Source: Marinoscillum sp. MHG1-6 (lineage in GTDB: Bacteria > Bacteroidota > Bacteroidia > Cytophagales > Cyclobacteriaceae). From it: a DNA stretch of 64,000 bases. A model generated the notes under the pieces. That model did not search any database. It was not told the origin of the DNA and worked only from the letters and a program-made list of their open reading frames with translations. Below are positions 35,052-44,567 of the stretch, one piece after another (within the stretch, counting starts at the first letter, position 1; every line of letters begins with the position of its first letter). The position numbers and the translations under genes were made by a program. The stretch lies in assembly GCF_024714475.1 (NCBI RefSeq), contig NZ_JAMZMI010000001.1:248001-312000 (forward strand), read 5' to 3'.

Positions 35052-37946
35052 CTAAATCGAATAGATAAACTCAGGGAGGCCCTGATTTCCTTCGATATTG
35101 ATCTTCTTTCTGATTCGGGTTCGAGACACTTTTACACTTTCAGGTGAAATCCCCATAATCGAAGCGCACTCCTGTATACTAAGATTTAATCGAATCAACG
35201 CACAATGACGTAAATCCTGACCGGTTAACTCGGGGCATTTGGCCTTTAGTTTCGCGTAGAAACCCGTATATATTTGCTCGAAATAAAGCTTAAAATCTTC
35301 CCAATCCTTATCGAGCTTGAAGCTCTCATCTATCTGACGAATGGTCCTTCTTATATCAGCAGCAGCGGGACCCTCAGCCTTTTTGAGCAGCTTTTCCAGC
35401 TGGTGCTTCAGCGCCTGAAGCGTCTCATTCTTTTGAATGATGTTAAGTGCATGTGTTGTTATCTGCTTATTTCTATACTCGATCTGGTCCTGAAGCTGTG
35501 TTTCTTTTAATTGAAGATATTTCAGGTCAGCGTCGGTGAGTGCTTGTTGAGCTTTGTAAACCGCCTCACTTTTTTGAAGCAATTCCTCCTTCTGACCAAT
35601 GATGTGTTTCTGCTGTACGATTATTTCATTTTTTTGCTTTTCAATCTCGGCCGTAGCCTGATCAATCAGTCGTTTCAGCTTCCTTTTTTGATTAATAAGG
35701 TGGTAATGATAGATCCTAATCGAAGACCATACAATAGTTACTGCCAGCAGAAAAAACAACATATATGACCACCAACGCATGTACCATGGACTTAGAACCC
35801 TAAATGAAATACTTGCTGGTTCACTCCATAATCCTCCCACAACTTTTGCCTGAACCTGAAAATAGTAATCTCCCTGGGACATTCCAACCAATGACAATAT
35901 TTCATTGTGTGTAGATCCACTCCATTCCTTATTGATCCCTACAACACGTGTTTTATACTGAATTTCATTGCCTGTAAAGGTGATGCACCTGTATCCTATT
36001 TCAATATTCGATTGGTATGGGATGGTAAATCGACCTGAACTATTTAATAGTTTTACACCATTTACCAAAAAGCTTTCTATAATGGGAGAATGAGTAGATT
36101 CAGACTTAATCTTACTCATATCCAATTGGGCCATCCCTTTGGCGGTTGCTATTGTCAATATACTTTGGTCAATTGAAAACCCTCGTTGTTTTATCAGTTT
36201 CGATGGAAGTCCAGAGGAAGGTGTAAAATGCAAGGTTTGACCGTTTTCATAACGATACAATCCATTGTTGGTTCCTATCCATAAGGTGCTTTCAATTGCA
36301 ACTATTGCCCTACATGAAAGGGACCCAGCTTCCGGAGCAAATTGAATGATGGTTCCGGAGTAAGAATTATCTCCTGTTGGTGTAAGGGTAATTACTCCCT
36401 CATTGGTAGCCAAATAAATTTGACCTTCACTAAATGCTATGTCCTCTACACGTATATTTTCAGATATATAAGTATCGAGAGAAATGTCTACAGGAATAAA
36501 TTCATCAGATTTTTTGCTATCGTAGAAATAAAGTAATCCATCCTTTCCATTTCCGGAGGCAAAAATTTCTCCATTGGGCGCCTCCCTGAAGACACTCACA
36601 ATAAAATCTTCGTAAACTTTTACCTGCCCTTTAGAATCAATTTTTACTGCATCTATCAAGGTGTTAGCCACCCAAAGGTCATCTCCTATCCCAATAATAA
36701 AATTGACCATGTTAAAGTCAATTTCTGGTTCAAAAATGATCTCCTCAGTACCGGTTAATAGATTCAACTTCGAAACTCTTCCAAGGTGATCTCCGTACCA
36801 AAGCTCTTGCCCCCTCAAAAACAGAGTAGTAAAAAACGCATCATCAACTGCCTTCAATAACTCCTTTGAGCCTGTGCAACAATCTTCCCGATAGATTTCT
36901 TCACCAGTGGTAAAAAACACATCTCTCTTTGAATTGATATCAAATGATTCGACCCTGTAAACCCCGGTTTCTCCAAGCGCCACAATTGGTCTTTGCTTCA
37001 GTAGCGCTATATCCTCTGCCCCTGCAACCCAGATCTCGTCTTCTTGTTCACTGTAAAAAATATCTACAACATCATTGAATTCAAGCACATCATACTTCTC
37101 AAGTGCTGGTTGATCCTTTTCAAATAAAAGACTATACAATCCACGATCCCATGTCCCTATCACTACCATGTCCTTAACCGATTCAACAGTGGAGATATAT
37201 TTCGGTTCTTCGAATACTTCCAGAAGCTGAACTTGTTTGTCACTATCGACTTTTAGCATCATAGGGCCTTCATTACTACCTATCAGTAGCTTATCCCCAT
37301 GGACCGCGGTGATAGATGTGAACTCGTTGTCAAATGGTAATTTCAGGTTTACGGTGTCCAGTTTATGGTTCGTATCATTCCAAACCAGAAACTGTCCATT
37401 GAATGAAACCATCCAAATATGACCAAAGGCATCTTCGGCAAATGAAAATGATCTATGATAATTGTTATTGATACCCAATACATATCGATTAAGGCCCTGA
37501 TCATCAACCCTTACTATCGCATTTCCCTCACCAAACCACAATACCTCTTTGGAATCAACAAAGGTGGATTTTGTGTAGAAAATTTGATCCTCGAGATCCA
37601 GTCCAAAATATTTTAGAGGCTGAAAAATCACGGAGTCCCTCAAATTGATTATCCTTTGGACTCCTGAATCATGAATGACAATTAGGCCTCCATCAGGTAA
37701 CTGAATAAATTTTTTTGCATAGAGGTTTTGAAGCCCATTTACATGGACATTTGCCCTTTTCCCATTGTAGGAAATCACTCCCAGGTCCGTAGCCAGCCAT
37801 AGATATCCTGTAGTGTCCTTATAGATACCTTTTATTACATCATTGGCTCTTACATCCGGAAACGCAAAGTACTCATAGCCATCGAGTTGTCCCTTTGATT
37901 GCAAAAAGCTCAGGAAACAGACCACTACAATTAAGTACTTTTTCAT
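35052..37946 (-). CDS. SusR-like membrane-spanning regulator (two-component-type propeller, Y_Y_Y, coiled coil, HTH)
   Basis: A 964-residue one-component regulator. A signal peptide (KKYLIVVVCFLSFLQSKG) leads into a periplasmic beta-propeller of Reg_prop-like repeats (TTGYLWLATDLGVISYNG, LWIGTNNGLYRYENG), a Y_Y_Y-type Ig domain (YKTRVVGINKEWSGSTHNE), one membrane helix (YMLFFLLAVTIVWSSIRIY), a long coiled coil and a C-terminal LuxR-type helix-turn-helix (LNLSIQECASIMGISPESVK). No histidine kinase or receiver domain is present. The design fits sensing of starch fragments in the periplasm and direct control of the adjacent sus genes. A second ATG six codons upstream is possible; MKKYL gives the better signal peptide. 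Confidence 0.88.
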   Translation of the reverse strand: MKKYLIVVVCFLSFLQSKGQLDGYEYFAFPDVRANDVIKGIYKDTTGYLWLATDLGVISYNGKRANVHVNGLQNLYAKKFIQLPDGGLIVIHDSGVQRIINLRDSVIFQPLKYFGLDLEDQIFYTKSTFVDSKEVLWFGEGNAIVRVDDQGLNRYVLGINNNYHRSFSFAEDAFGHIWMVSFNGQFLVWNDTNHKLDTVNLKLPFDNEFTSITAVHGDKLLIGSNEGPMMLKVDSDKQVQLLEVFEEPKYISTVESVKDMVVIGTWDRGLYSLLFEKDQPALEKYDVLEFNDVVDIFYSEQEDEIWVAGAEDIALLKQRPIVALGETGVYRVESFDINSKRDVFFTTGEEIYREDCCTGSKELLKAVDDAFFTTLFLRGQELWYGDHLGRVSKLNLLTGTEEIIFEPEIDFNMVNFIIGIGDDLWVANTLIDAVKIDSKGQVKVYEDFIVSVFREAPNGEIFASGNGKDGLLYFYDSKKSDEFIPVDISLDTYISENIRVEDIAFSEGQIYLATNEGVITLTPTGDNSYSGTIIQFAPEAGSLSCRAIVAIESTLWIGTNNGLYRYENGQTLHFTPSSGLPSKLIKQRGFSIDQSILTIATAKGMAQLDMSKIKSESTHSPIIESFLVNGVKLLNSSGRFTIPYQSNIEIGYRCITFTGNEIQYKTRVVGINKEWSGSTHNEILSLVGMSQGDYYFQVQAKVVGGLWSEPASISFRVLSPWYMRWWSYMLFFLLAVTIVWSSIRIYHYHLINQKRKLKRLIDQATAEIEKQKNEIIVQQKHIIGQKEELLQKSEAVYKAQQALTDADLKYLQLKETQLQDQIEYRNKQITTHALNIIQKNETLQALKHQLEKLLKKAEGPAAADIRRTIRQIDESFKLDKDWEDFKLYFEQIYTGFYAKLKAKCPELTGQDLRHCALIRLNLSIQECASIMGISPESVKVSRTRIRKKINIEGNQGLPEFIYSI

Positions 37947-37998
37947 CGCCAGACTTGATCTCATTATTAATCTTGGAAATATTCCTATGCAAGAATAT

Positions 37999-38026
37999 AA
38001 AAAAAAGCAGGCTTTTGGCCTGCTTT
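37999..38026 (-). terminator. Intrinsic terminator of the rimP-nusA-infB operon
   Basis: On the minus strand AAAGCAGGC pairs with GCCTGCTTT across a 5-base loop and is followed by eight T. It starts 24 bases after the infB stop and separates infB from the SusR-like gene. Confidence 0.88.
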
Positions 38027-38049
38027 CAATATCTAAGTGATCCCTTTTA

Positions 38050-40899
38050 TTACAGGGTTCGTTTTACTTCTCTTTCTTCGAAACCTTCAATAATGTCTCC
38101 TACTTTAATATCATTAAAGTTTTTGATGGACACACCACATTCATAGCCATTTTTAACTTCGGCCACATCATCTTTAAAGCGCTTCAATTGGTTGATCTCT
38201 CCTGTATAAACAACAATACCGTCTCTAATCAATCTAACCTGATTGGATCTCTTCACATTACCCTCTGTAACATAGCATCCTGCAACTGTACCAATCTTAG
38301 AAATCTTAAAGACTTCTCTTACCTCGATATTACCAGTAATGACTTCTTCTGAGGTAGGCTCAAGCATACCTTCCATCGCATCCTTCACGTCATTGATAGC
38401 ATCATAGATAATTGAGTATAGCCTGATTTCAATCTCTTCATTTTCCGCAGTTCTACGGGCTTGTGCAGATGGTCTCACCTGGAATCCAACGATTACCGCA
38501 TCTGATGCTGAAGCCAGCAACACATCCGATTCAGAAATTTGACCCACCGCTTTGTGGATGATATTTACCTGAACTTCATCTGTAGACAACTTCAACAATG
38601 AGTCGGAAAGTGCTTCTACAGATCCGTCCACGTCACCCTTAACGATTACGTTAAGTTCCTTAAAGCTTCCAATCGCTAATCGACGACCAATCTCATCAAG
38701 TGTGATATGTTTCTTAGTTCTGATCGTCTGCTCTCGAAGAATCTGCTCTCTTTTAGTTGCAATCTCACGAGCTTCTCTTTCAGACTCCATGACATTAAAC
38801 TTGTCACCAGCCTGAGGAGCTCCACTCAAACCAAGCATCTGTACCGGTGTTGATGGCCCCACCTCGTTCATCTTCTTCCCTCTGTGGTCGAACATGGCCT
38901 TCACACGTCCATAATGAGGACCTGCCAATACGACGTCACCAATTCTCATGGTTCCTGACTGAACCATCATGGTTGTCACATATCCGCGACCTTTATCCAA
39001 CATTGCTTCGATTACTGAACCAACCGCTGCTTTATTAGCATTGGCTTTAAGTTCCAGCAACTCTGCCTCCAACAATACCTTATCAAGAAGGTCATCGATA
39101 CCTTCTCCGGTCTTGGCGGAAACGTGCTGACACTGATATTTTCCACCCCAATCCTCTACAAGTATGTTGATATTGGAAAGCTCTTCTTTGATTTTATCAG
39201 GATTAGCGTTCGGCTTATCCACCTTGTTAATTGCAATAACGATAGGCACACCTGCCACCTGAGCGTGGTTGATGGCCTCTTTAGTTTGTGGCATGACCGC
39301 ATCGTCAGCCGCAACCACGATGATTGCAATATCCGTGATTTTCGCACCACGAGCACGCATCGCTGTAAAGGCCTCGTGACCCGGTGTATCCAGGAACGCT
39401 ATTCTCTTACCGGCCTCCGTCATCACATCATACGCACCGATGTGCTGAGTGATACCTCCAGCCTCACCAGCAGTTACTTTTGAATCTCTGATGAAGTCAA
39501 GAAGGGAAGTTTTACCGTGGTCAACGTGACCCATGATGGTCACAATCGGCGCTCTGTCCTCCAGGGTGCTTTCATCATCTTCAACTTCCACAACCTCAGT
39601 CTCATCATCCCCGGTAGTGAAGTTGACTTCATAATCAAATTCATCTGCAATAACAGTGATCGATTCAGCATCCAGTCTCTGGTTGATAGAAACGAACATC
39701 CCAAGAGACATACAGGTAGAAATCACATCGTTCACAGAAACGTCCATCAACGAGGCTAAATCACTTGCTGAAATAAACTCCGTAACCTTAAGGATTTTTG
39801 ATTCTGCGTGTTCAGCTTGTAATCTTTCTTCCTCAGCTTCGGCCTTGGCCGATCTTTTATCTTTTCTGTATTTTGATCTGTTTCCTGATGCAGACCCTTT
39901 TCCACCACTTAATTTGGCAAGCGTTGCCTTGATCTTATCCTGGATTTCCTTGTCAGAAAGCTCCTCTGTCTTTCTACTATCCTTATTACCTCTACCTCGA
40001 TTGTCTCCTCTTCCTCGATTATCTCCTCCTCCAGGGCTACGATCCGGACTGGCGCTGTTGATCCTTTTTCTAGGTCGCTTTTTCTTTCTATCCTTATCCT
40101 GATCAGACGACGCAACTGGCTTCGGCTTTTTCTCCTGCGGCAATTCGATTTTGCCAAGAACAGTTAGTCCTTTTAAAGAGTCAGCCTTGGCTTCAATAAC
40201 CTTCTTGCTTTCATCAGCTTTAGGTTTTTCCTTTTCAGGCTCCGCTTCTTTTTCAGGTTGAGGCTTCTCTTCTAATTTAGGTTCCTCTTTTTTAGGTTCT
40301 TCCTTCTTCTCTTCTACCTTTTCAACCTCTTTCTCAACAGGTTTCTCTTCAACCTTCTCTACCGGTTTCTCTTCAACCTTCTCTACCGGTTTCTCTTCAA
40401 CCTTCTCTACCGGTTTCTCCTCAACCTTTTCTTCCTCCGCCTTTACTTTTGGTTCTTCCTTAGGTGCAGGTTCTTCCTTCTTTTCCTCCGCCTGCTTTGG
40501 TTTCTTAGAAAACTGATCCAGATCAATTTTTCCAACCACCTTAGGTCCTTCCAGCTTTGTTTTGGAAGTAATCTTTTCTTCCTCTGAAGGCGCACTATTA
40601 TCCTTGATCAGAATTTGCTCATCTTCAGACTCTTCTTTAGGCTCCGGAGCATTTTCGGATTTAATGACAAGATTATCCGTATGAGTCGAACCAATGGTCA
40701 ACCCAGAAGCTTCCTCTTTATCCAATGCAGAGGATGCAAATTCCCTTGCCAAAAGAGTGAACTGCTCTTGAGTGATTTTAGAATTCGGGCTACTGTCTAC
40801 CTCAAAACCCTTCTCCGAAAGAAAGTCGAGAATAGTCCCTCGCCCAACATTCAATTTTCGTGCGACCTGGCTTAACCGTTGAGTTTTTTCTTCTGCCAT
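38050..40899 (-). CDS. infB: Translation initiation factor IF-2
   Basis: A 949-residue IF-2, the GTPase that places fMet-tRNA on the 30S subunit. It has the N-terminal IF2_N helix domain ([20 protein letters not shown]), a long charged linker with repeats of KPVEKVEE, a basic Arg/Lys stretch, a second IF2_N-type region, then the G domain ([32 protein letters not shown]), domain II and the C-terminal fMet-tRNA-binding domain. It follows nusA by 34 bases. The long linker is normal for Bacteroidota but the perfect DNA repeat within it is notable. Confidence 0.97.
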   Translation of the reverse strand: MAEEKTQRLSQVARKLNVGRGTILDFLSEKGFEVDSSPNSKITQEQFTLLAREFASSALDKEEASGLTIGSTHTDNLVIKSENAPEPKEESEDEQILIKDNSAPSEEEKITSKTKLEGPKVVGKIDLDQFSKKPKQAEEKKEEPAPKEEPKVKAEEEKVEEKPVEKVEEKPVEKVEEKPVEKVEEKPVEKEVEKVEEKKEEPKKEEPKLEEKPQPEKEAEPEKEKPKADESKKVIEAKADSLKGLTVLGKIELPQEKKPKPVASSDQDKDRKKKRPRKRINSASPDRSPGGGDNRGRGDNRGRGNKDSRKTEELSDKEIQDKIKATLAKLSGGKGSASGNRSKYRKDKRSAKAEAEEERLQAEHAESKILKVTEFISASDLASLMDVSVNDVISTCMSLGMFVSINQRLDAESITVIADEFDYEVNFTTGDDETEVVEVEDDESTLEDRAPIVTIMGHVDHGKTSLLDFIRDSKVTAGEAGGITQHIGAYDVMTEAGKRIAFLDTPGHEAFTAMRARGAKITDIAIIVVAADDAVMPQTKEAINHAQVAGVPIVIAINKVDKPNANPDKIKEELSNINILVEDWGGKYQCQHVSAKTGEGIDDLLDKVLLEAELLELKANANKAAVGSVIEAMLDKGRGYVTTMMVQSGTMRIGDVVLAGPHYGRVKAMFDHRGKKMNEVGPSTPVQMLGLSGAPQAGDKFNVMESEREAREIATKREQILREQTIRTKKHITLDEIGRRLAIGSFKELNVIVKGDVDGSVEALSDSLLKLSTDEVQVNIIHKAVGQISESDVLLASASDAVIVGFQVRPSAQARRTAENEEIEIRLYSIIYDAINDVKDAMEGMLEPTSEEVITGNIEVREVFKISKIGTVAGCYVTEGNVKRSNQVRLIRDGIVVYTGEINQLKRFKDDVAEVKNGYECGVSIKNFNDIKVGDIIEGFEEREVKRTL
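40340..40435 (-). repeat. 24-bp tandem repeat in the infB linker
   Basis: Three exact copies of a 24-base unit (starting GGTTTCTCTTCAACC on the plus strand at 40340, 40364 and 40388) and a fourth with several changes at 40412. Each encodes one EEKPVEKV octapeptide. The unit keeps frame, so copy-number change would alter only linker length. Confidence 0.92.
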
Positions 40900-40933
40900 A
40901 AATTCCTTCAGCTGTTATAAAATATAATAGCGC

Positions 40934-42175
40934 TTATTCAAATTCCTGTTTAAAAATTTTCAGAACATCCTTGATAGTTTCCTCCTCAAGGTCTGTTCTT
41001 CGAACCAGTTCTTCCATCGTAAGTGTCAACACACTTTTCGCGGTATCTAAACCGATCCTTTTCAATTCATCGATGATCCAGTCTTCGATTTCGTCCGCAA
41101 ATTCGTCAATATCTACGTCTTCGTCCTCAAAATCACCCAATTCTCTGAAAACATCTATTTCCAATCCAACCAGTCTTGAAGCCAACTTGATATTCTGACC
41201 TCCTTTACCAATGGCAAGGGATACCTGATCTGGTTTTAAGTAAACAGACACTCTGTCTTTTTCCTCGCTGATCTTCATACTCTGGATCTTTGCAGGACTC
41301 AAAGCCCGGGCAATGTATAGTTCCAGATTGTCGGTGAAGTTGATTACGTCAATGTTCTCATTTTGGAGCTCTCTCACGATAGAGTGAATTCTTGACCCCT
41401 TCATACCCACACATGCTCCTACCGGATCGATACGATCATCATAAGATTCCACGGCAACTTTAGCTCTTTCGCCTGGCTCACGAACAACATTTTTGATCGT
41501 GATCAGCCCATCATATACTTCAGGAACCTCACTTTCAAACAATCTTTCAAGGAAAGTAGGAGATGTTCTGGACAGAATGATTTTAGGGTTGCCGTTAACC
41601 ATTTCCACACGGTGGACAATAGCTCTAACAGAATCTCCCTTTCTATATCTATCCTTAGAGATTTGTTCGTTTTTCGGTAGATGAAGCTCATTACCCTCTC
41701 CATCAATCAACAAAATCTCTCTGCTAAGAGTTTGATAGACCTCTCCAACGATGATCTCTCCAACTAATTCTTTGTATTTATCAAACAGGATATCCTTTTC
41801 AAGGTCCTTGATCTTTTGGATCAAAGTCTGTCTTGCAGTCATCACCGCTCTTCTTCCAAAGTCGATCAATTTGATCTCCTCAGAAACCTCCTCACCGATT
41901 TCAAAGTCAGGCTCGATTTTTCTTGCCTCCGACAGACTTATTTTATCGTGATCCCAGATATCCTCTGAGTTATCATCTACGATTTCTCTAAATCTCCAGA
42001 TCTCAAGGTCACCACTATCAGTGTTGATGATAATATCAAAGTTATCATCCACCTTATACTTCTTGCGGATCATGGTGCGAAACACGTCCTCAAGGATCCT
42101 GATCATCGTCGGGCGATCGATGTTCTTGCCTCTTGCAAAGTCTGCAAACGAATCAATTAAAATCCCGTTATCCAT
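40934..42175 (-). CDS. nusA: Transcription termination/antitermination factor NusA
   Basis: A 413-residue NusA: N-terminal RNA-polymerase-binding domain (1-125), S1 domain (about 130-200, with GDSVRAIVHRVE), KH domains (GACVGMKGSRIHSIVREL and VSLAIGKGGQNIKLASRL) and an acidic C-terminal helical piece with one helix-hairpin-like repeat. It is shorter than the Escherichia coli protein because the second acidic repeat is missing, as in most non-proteobacteria. It begins 1 base after rimP. Its promoter region carries a terminator-like hairpin that NusA itself might modulate. Confidence 0.97.
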   Translation of the reverse strand: MDNGILIDSFADFARGKNIDRPTMIRILEDVFRTMIRKKYKVDDNFDIIINTDSGDLEIWRFREIVDDNSEDIWDHDKISLSEARKIEPDFEIGEEVSEEIKLIDFGRRAVMTARQTLIQKIKDLEKDILFDKYKELVGEIIVGEVYQTLSREILLIDGEGNELHLPKNEQISKDRYRKGDSVRAIVHRVEMVNGNPKIILSRTSPTFLERLFESEVPEVYDGLITIKNVVREPGERAKVAVESYDDRIDPVGACVGMKGSRIHSIVRELQNENIDVINFTDNLELYIARALSPAKIQSMKISEEKDRVSVYLKPDQVSLAIGKGGQNIKLASRLVGLEIDVFRELGDFEDEDVDIDEFADEIEDWIIDELKRIGLDTAKSVLTLTMEELVRRTDLEEETIKDVLKIFKQEFE

Positions 42176-42176
42176 A

Positions 42177-42647
42177 TCACTTAAATGAAACTAAAACTTT
42201 TGCACTATCTATTTGATCAAAACTTATATCCTCAGATATCTCCTTTTTCTTTTCCTTAATTGTTAAAGAGATGCCTCCTTCAGTCACTTCGGTAAGCGCT
42301 CCCTCAATCTTCTTTCCATCCACGAGCTTCACCTTCAACGACCTACCAATATTCTTGCGATATTGTCTTTCGGATGCCAACGGCTGATCGATACCCACTG
42401 AAGTCACCTCCAGATGATATTTTCCACTTATTAAATCCCGCTCCTCCAACATGACAGCAAGCCTTCTACTCACAGAAACGCAGGCATCAATACTTACACC
42501 ATTGTCCCCATCGAGGGCAATAACCAATCGTTGATTGCCTTCATTTCCCTTTAGATTCACCGCTACAATAAACAGCGATGGATCCTCAGAAATGAGGTCT
42601 GAAACATACGTTTCAACCTCTCGTTCCAACTTCTTCGAATCAACCAT
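42177..42647 (-). CDS. rimP: Ribosome maturation factor RimP
   Basis: A 156-residue RimP, needed for 30S assembly. The N-terminal domain has VAVNLKGNEGNQRLVIALDG and ISRRLAVML-type helix (VSRRLAVMLEERDLI), with LEVTSVGIDQPLASERQYRK characteristic of the family; the C-terminal SH3-like domain has GKKIEGALTEVTEGGISL. It leads the operon with nusA and infB, the common bacterial order. The leader holds a strong hairpin followed by a U-rich run. Confidence 0.95.
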   Translation of the reverse strand: MVDSKKLEREVETYVSDLISEDPSLFIVAVNLKGNEGNQRLVIALDGDNGVSIDACVSVSRRLAVMLEERDLISGKYHLEVTSVGIDQPLASERQYRKNIGRSLKVKLVDGKKIEGALTEVTEGGISLTIKEKKKEISEDISFDQIDSAKVLVSFK

Positions 42648-42680
42648 ATGAATAATAAAAGAGGGGACTTGCGTCCCCTC
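42648..42680 (-). terminator. Leader hairpin with U-rich run before rimP (attenuator candidate)
   Basis: On the minus strand GAGGGGAC pairs with GTCCCCTC across a GCAA tetraloop and is followed by TTTTATTATT, then the rimP ATG 13 bases past the stem. The 8-bp GC-rich stem with a GNRA loop is a strong intrinsic-terminator form placed between the promoter and the first gene. There is no second stem that could act as antiterminator in the short leader. Confidence 0.7.
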
Positions 42681-42700
42681 GAACCTTAATTCTATATTTG
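42669..42700 (+). promoter_or_regulatory. Candidate cysS promoter
   Basis: TATATTTG at 42693-42700 fits TAnnTTTG, with CTTG ending at 42671, a 21-base spacing. It would give a leader of about 95 bases before the cysS ATG. It overlaps and faces the rimP promoter. Confidence 0.5.
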
Positions 42701-42705
42701 TAACG

Positions 42706-42736
42706 CAAAGCTAAGAGAAAAAAAACTCAATTCAAA
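42706..42736 (-). promoter_or_regulatory. Promoter of the rimP-nusA-infB operon
   Basis: On the minus strand TTTG (42733-42736) and TAGCTTTG (42706-42713) are spaced by 19 bases, an exact match to the Bacteroidota consensus. The start point would fall near 42699, giving a leader of about 52 bases that consists mainly of the hairpin. Confidence 0.75.
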
Positions 42737-42800
42737 TTAGATAATATAAACTATCGAATGGTTCACGTCCCGAACACATTCATAATTAAGGTATTAGCGT

Positions 42801-44285
42801 ATGATCGGTAAACTGCGTGTGGTCAATTCACTGACCAAAGAAAAGGAAGTGTTTGAACCTCTTAACTCTCCCCATGTAGGCATGTATGTCTGTGGGCCAA
42901 CGGTATACAGCGATGTTCACCTGGGTAATGTCCGTACTTTTACTTCTTTTGATGTGGTTTATCGCTATCTAAAATTTTTAGGCTATAAGGTGCGCTATGT
43001 CCGTAACATCACCGATGTAGGACACCTGCTTGATAACAGTGAAGAGGATAAAATCTCCAAAAAGGCCAAATTGGAGAACCTGGAGCCAATGGAAGTGGTG
43101 CAGAAATACACCAATGACTTTCATCGGGTAATGGAGCTATTCAACAATCTTGACCCGGACATCGAGCCTACAGCTACAGGACATCTGATAGAGCAGCTTC
43201 AAATGATTGACGAGTTGGTGGAGAAGGGATATGCTTATGAGTCAAATGGCTCCGTGTATTTTGATATTGAGAAATACAATAAAGAATATTCATATGGCAA
43301 GCTGAGCGGTAGAAAAACGGAAGACCTACTCAGCCAGACCCGCGAACTCGATGGGCAATCAGACAAAAGAAATCCATTGGACTTTGCTTTGTGGAAGAAC
43401 GCCTCACCTGAGCATATCATGCGGTGGAAAACCAAATGGGGCGTGGGCTTTCCCGGATGGCACCTGGAATGTTCTGTAATGAGCACGAAATATCTGGGAG
43501 AGCAATTCGATATTCATGGTGGAGGAATGGACCTCAAATTCCCTCATCACGAATGTGAAATAGCGCAGAATGCCGGTACACATGGAAATGATGGAGCCAA
43601 ATACTGGCTACACACCAATATGCTCACTGTAAACGGCACAAAAATGAGCAAATCATTAGGGAATAGCTTTTTACCTAAGGAACTGATAGCCGGAGACCAT
43701 GAAATGCTGGACCGTGGCTATAGTCCGATGACCATCCGGTTTTTTATGCTTCAGTCTCATTACGCCAGCACCCTTGATTTCTCCAACGAAGCCCTAAATG
43801 CTGCGCAAAAAGGATATACCAAATTAGCCAATGGCTTGCGTTATGTTCAGGAAGTAGCATATCCCGAAGGTACTCAGGAGGCTCCTGATGAGAAGCAGAT
43901 CAGCCAGATCAAAAAGATCTGCGAAAACTGTCATCATGCCATGAACGATGACTTTAATACTGCCTTGACCATAGGCCACCTATTTAACCTTCTGAAAAAA
44001 TTCAACTCCCTTCAGACAGGGCAACTTCAGTTTGGCCAATTGGGTAAAGAGGTGTTTGATCAGATGAAAACCACTTTTCTCGGCTTTACTCAGGATGTTC
44101 TCGGACTCAGACTTGAATTGGACCTGAAAGGAGAAAAACTGGTAGACGTAGTGCTTACTGAATATAAAGCCGCGAAGGAGGCAAAAGATTATGAAAAGGT
44201 GGATGCGCTTCGCGCTGAGTTGAAACAACTGGGAATAGTTGTGAAGGATATGAAGAACCAGATTGACTGGGCGTTTGAAGAATAA
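42801..44285 (+). CDS. cysS: Cysteinyl-tRNA synthetase
   Basis: A 494-residue class I synthetase that charges tRNA-Cys. The zinc-binding Cys31 lies in MYVCGPTVY, the HIGH-type motif is HLGN at residues 40-43 and KMSKS is in GTKMSKSLGN. Other zinc ligands appear in GWHLECSVMS and the HHECE segment. The C-terminal anticodon-binding domain is complete. Length is normal. A GGCTCTC/GAGAGCC hairpin follows the stop. Confidence 0.97.
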   Translation: MIGKLRVVNSLTKEKEVFEPLNSPHVGMYVCGPTVYSDVHLGNVRTFTSFDVVYRYLKFLGYKVRYVRNITDVGHLLDNSEEDKISKKAKLENLEPMEVVQKYTNDFHRVMELFNNLDPDIEPTATGHLIEQLQMIDELVEKGYAYESNGSVYFDIEKYNKEYSYGKLSGRKTEDLLSQTRELDGQSDKRNPLDFALWKNASPEHIMRWKTKWGVGFPGWHLECSVMSTKYLGEQFDIHGGGMDLKFPHHECEIAQNAGTHGNDGAKYWLHTNMLTVNGTKMSKSLGNSFLPKELIAGDHEMLDRGYSPMTIRFFMLQSHYASTLDFSNEALNAAQKGYTKLANGLRYVQEVAYPEGTQEAPDEKQISQIKKICENCHHAMNDDFNTALTIGHLFNLLKKFNSLQTGQLQFGQLGKEVFDQMKTTFLGFTQDVLGLRLELDLKGEKLVDVVLTEYKAAKEAKDYEKVDALRAELKQLGIVVKDMKNQIDWAFEE

Positions 44286-44291
44286 CTACAA

Positions 44292-44310
44292 GGCTCTCCC
44301 TGGGAGAGCC
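44292..44310. terminator. Hairpin after cysS
   Basis: GGCTCTCC and GGAGAGCC form a compact GC-rich stem 7 bases after the cysS stop and 12 bases after the stop of the convergent mini-protein gene. No clear T run follows on either strand, so termination strength is uncertain. Confidence 0.55.
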
Positions 44311-44321
44311 TAATGGAAATC

Positions 44322-44420
44322 TTACATCCACAAGACAACATAGGCCACTGTGAAAGCTACTGCAGCAGCAAGAAACACAAAGCCCTTCTTGTAATTTTTG
44401 TTTAATTCGTTCTTATCCAT
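44322..44420 (-). CDS. 32-residue single-pass membrane mini-protein
   Basis: A small open frame encoding MDKNELNKNYKKGFVFLAAA and a continuing hydrophobic segment that ends in YVVLWM. It has a charged N terminus and one transmembrane helix. The ATG is preceded by an AT-rich stretch and the gene is bounded by a hairpin on each side (44292-44310 and 44518-44547), which suggests its own transcript. No family was recognised. Such genes are easily missed by annotation; the evidence is layout and amino-acid pattern only. Confidence 0.5.
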   Translation of the reverse strand: MDKNELNKNYKKGFVFLAAAVAFTVAYVVLWM

Positions 44421-44517
44421 CTTATCAATAAAAATCGCACGAATTTCCGACAAAAAAACGAAATTATAATCAGGCTGAAATGAAAATATTTTCACACAAT
44501 TACAAAACCTAAAAACA

Positions 44518-44547
44518 AAAAAGGGTGACCAGTTGGCCACCCTTTTT
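44518..44547. terminator. Intrinsic terminator after hpf
   Basis: AAAAAGGGTG and CACCCTTTTT form a 10-bp stem, extended by CC/GG after one mismatch, with an AGTT loop. The A and T runs make it functional in both directions. It ends the rpsU-xerC-hpf unit 21 bases after the hpf stop. Confidence 0.85.
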
Positions 44548-44567
44548 CAGTTATTGTCAAAGCTCTT

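Noticed and set aside
40340-40435. CRISPR-like array
   Set aside because: Units are directly adjacent 24-base copies without spacers and encode an in-frame octapeptide repeat.
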